From DHVE2 group archaeon (GTDB lineage: Archaea > Thermoplasmatota > Thermoplasmata > Thermoplasmatales > Aciduliprofundaceae): a stretch of DNA of 7,404 bases. The position numbers and the translations under genes are program-made. Where the stretch lies: positions 1 through 7,404 of the forward strand of contig JALSPD010000159.1 of assembly GCA_026986135.1 (NCBI GenBank), given 5' to 3'. Each line of letters opens with the position of its first letter. Within the stretch, counting starts at the first letter, position 1. The notes beneath the pieces are model-generated. The model was not told where the DNA came from, did not search any database, and saw nothing but the letters and a program-made list of their open reading frames with translations. Positions 5,808 to 7,404 of this stretch are shown in pieces.

Positions 5808-6257
5808 ATGAAAAAGATCACTGTAAAGAGTATTCGTACACTTATAACCCAGGAAGCCTCTGTTGTGCACGAGGATGATTCCCTTTTAACTGTGGCCCGG
5901 GAGATAATAAGGGACCCAAAAACAAGATCTGTCTATGTTGTCAATTCCAAAGATAAACTTGTTGGCATTATACCTGTCATTGAGCTTGTGCAGTACATAT
6001 ACTTTGATATGATACCTCAGGACTACATAACCTACCGATTCCCACTTTTGTTGAGTGGCGAAACCCTTGCAAAGGACATAATGCTCCCTCCTGTGTATGT
6101 GAAGGACGACGAGTCCCTAAAATCAGCCCTCATAAAGATGTTCAAAAATAATCTTAAGGAGATCCCTGTGGTTGACGAAGAACTCCATGTTATTGGTGAT
6201 CTTAACATCCTTGAACTCATAAAGGTATGGGTGGAGTTGAATAGCAATGCTCCTTGA
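5808..6257 (+). CDS. Two-CBS-domain protein, putative regulator of the adjacent antiporter
   Basis: A 149-residue protein made almost only of a tandem CBS pair (a Bateman module), a fold known to bind adenine nucleotides or related ligands and to control partner proteins. CBS1 is about 7-65 (SIRTLITQEASVVHEDDSL, SVYVVNSKDKLVGIIPVIEL). CBS2 is about 84-142 (AKDIMLPPVYVKDDESL, LKEIPVVDEELHVIGDLNIL). The linker of about 20 residues between them (QYIYFDMIPQDYITYRFP) is aromatic-rich. There is no membrane segment or other domain, so it should act in the cytoplasm. ATG 5808 lies about 25 bases from a box A and has no Shine-Dalgarno, pointing to a leaderless start. Its end overlaps the antiporter start by 11 bases in another frame, so the two are co-translated. 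A role in gating the antiporter is inference from this arrangement. CBS-pair proteins are very numerous, so a different partner is possible. Confidence 0.92.
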   Translation: MKKITVKSIRTLITQEASVVHEDDSLLTVAREIIRDPKTRSVYVVNSKDKLVGIIPVIELVQYIYFDMIPQDYITYRFPLLLSGETLAKDIMLPPVYVKDDESLKSALIKMFKNNLKEIPVVDEELHVIGDLNILELIKVWVELNSNAP

Positions 6258-7404
6258 GCTGGCCATTGCACTGATAATGGTCAAGATTGTGGACGAAATA
6301 TTCTTAAGGAGAAATCAACCACCAGTGATAGGCGAGATACTGATAGGCATCCTCTTCTCACTTCTTGCATTCATACTTCCATCACAGATAACTATGGTAA
6401 ACTACAGTTTCTCTCTCAACCTAGATATAGATCATCCCGCCTTTGATTTTTTTGCGGATATGGGTATAATATTTCTTCTCTTCATCTCAGGACTTGAAAC
6501 AAACATTGAGGATTTCAAAAAAAGTGGTAAAGGAGCCACATTTGTTGGTGTTTTCGGGGTTCTAACAACCTTTATGATGGGCTTTACCTTTTCTTTAATT
6601 TTGGTGGGTTTCAATTTCATTCAGGCGATGGTATTTGGCACCATATTCACAGCAACAAGTGTGGGGGTAACTGTCAGAACAATGATGGATATGAAAATAC
6701 TAAACACAGAGGTTGGTAACACCATCCTTGCAGCTGCGGTGGCTGATGATATCTTTGGCATAATTCTGGTAACTGTTGTTCTAAGCCAGGGGGAGCTGGT
6801 TGAGCTCATTGCAGGCATAGTTATATTCTTTGCCATTCTTTACATCCTCGCAAAATACAATGTTATAGAAAGGGTGATGAACAGAACGGACCTTTTCCTC
6901 CACACGCCCTACGGTCTTGTAAGCATAACAGTGGGTATTATGCTACTTTTTGCTTTCTTTGCGCAGATGGCACATATAGCCACCATAACAGGCGCATTCT
7001 TTGCAGGGCTTTTAATAGGGCAGTCCTCACAGGAAAGAAAAATAATAAATCCCCTGCGAGCAATTGCCTACGCAATATTTATCCCGATCTTCTTTGTAAA
7101 GGTCGGAATACTGGTTGACTTCAAGCTTCTCTCAGAGTTCAACATAACCATCCTCGGAATAATACCCTTGGTGTTCCTTGGAAAAATAGTGGGTTGCGGA
7201 CTTGGAGCAAAACTTTCGGGACTTTCAATTAAGGATTCTCTTCGCGTGGGTGTGGGCATGACTCCCGAGATGGAGGTGGCACTTGTTATTGCATCCCTTG
7301 CCTACGCAAGTGGGATATTTCCACCAGCGGTGGGATCTGCAATTATAGCAACAACCATAATATACGTGATAATCTCCTCCCTCGCAACACCATACCTCCT
7401 CAAA
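6247..7404 (+). CDS. CPA2/NapA-like cation:proton antiporter, C-terminus cut by window edge
   Basis: A membrane antiporter of the Kef/NapA-type Na+(K+)/H+ exchanger family. The frame is open for 386 codons from ATG 6247 to the window end, covering most of a roughly 13-helix transport domain. About ten to eleven hydrophobic helices can be picked out. Family landmarks: PPVIGEILIGILF (25-37), FLLFISGLE (76-84), the unwound-helix motif FTATSVGVT (134-142), and the ion-binding AAAVADDIFGIIL (162-174) with Asp167-Asp168. The double Asp is known from NapA/NhaA-type electrogenic Na+/H+ antiporters, whereas Kef proteins typically have Gln-Asp. GAFFAGLLIG (249-258), IPIFFVKVGILVD (279-291, with Lys285) and MTPEMEVALVIASL (338-351) follow. 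Whether a cytosolic TrkA/RCK domain follows is out of view. The start lies 11 bases before the end of the CBS gene, with GGAG (6233-6236) about ten bases upstream. Transported ion (Na+ versus K+) is inferred, not shown. Confidence 0.93.
   Translation, partial: MLLELAIALIMVKIVDEIFLRRNQPPVIGEILIGILFSLLAFILPSQITMVNYSFSLNLDIDHPAFDFFADMGIIFLLFISGLETNIEDFKKSGKGATFVGVFGVLTTFMMGFTFSLILVGFNFIQAMVFGTIFTATSVGVTVRTMMDMKILNTEVGNTILAAAVADDIFGIILVTVVLSQGELVELIAGIVIFFAILYILAKYNVIERVMNRTDLFLHTPYGLVSITVGIMLLFAFFAQMAHIATITGAFFAGLLIGQSSQERKIINPLRAIAYAIFIPIFFVKVGILVDFKLLSEFNITILGIIPLVFLGKIVGCGLGAKLSGLSIKDSLRVGVGMTPEMEVALVIASLAYASGIFPPAVGSAIIATTIIYVIISSLATPYLLK

Noticed and set aside
1..7404. Mobile element, CRISPR array, toxin-antitoxin or other defence system
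   Set aside because: No transposase, integrase, direct-repeat array or terminal inverted repeats were seen, and gene content and codon use look even across the window. The tRNA gene shows no nearby integrase or duplicated 3' end.

Overview
The window looks like ordinary chromosome from a euryarchaeon, most likely a Thermoplasmatota/Aciduliprofundum-type lineage. The case for archaea rests on several points: an archaeal RtcB RNA ligase, a GINS subunit of the archaeal Gins51 (Sld5/Psf1-like) type, an archaeal-type hypoxanthine/guanine phosphoribosyltransferase, an intronless tRNA-Ile(GAU) with no encoded CCA, and AT-rich box A (TATA) elements about 25 bases upstream of starts. Arginine is often AGG/AGA and isoleucine often ATA. 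The finer taxonomic placement is inference and should be treated as tentative.

Layout. The left part (1-1979) is on the minus strand: gins51 (start at 1979), then rtcB (start at 1230), which runs off the left edge after its active-site His motif. A short divergent region (1980-2079) separates gins51 from a small plus-strand helical protein of unknown function (2080-2421). That gene meets the next block tail to tail, and the two stop codons overlap in a TTAA. The minus-strand block 2418-5544 holds, in transcription order, a soluble PAS-GAF-PAS histidine kinase, a COG2236-like purine phosphoribosyltransferase with an extra C-terminal domain, and an archaeal Hpt. The two phosphoribosyltransferases are coupled by an ATGA overlap. 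To the right, everything is on the plus strand: tRNA-Ile(GAU) (5680-5754), then a two-CBS-domain protein overlapping by 11 bases a CPA2/NapA-like cation/proton antiporter that continues past the right edge.

How the genes work together. The phosphoribosyltransferase pair probably salvages purine bases (guanine/xanthine and hypoxanthine/guanine) with PRPP. The CBS protein plausibly gates the antiporter in response to a nucleotide, a link suggested only by the operon and the domain type. gins51 (replication) and rtcB (tRNA splicing/RNA repair) are housekeeping genes. The kinase has no response regulator in view and no membrane segment.

A recurring feature is two initiation modes. Some genes have a box A centred about 25 bases from the start codon (gins51, the small helical protein, the kinase, the CBS gene), which predicts leaderless mRNAs. 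Others (rtcB and the first phosphoribosyltransferase) have a box A farther upstream and a short leader carrying a GGTGAT Shine-Dalgarno. I see no mobile element, CRISPR array, integrase or defence locus, and no convincing previously undescribed system. No stretch over 300 bases lacks a gene.
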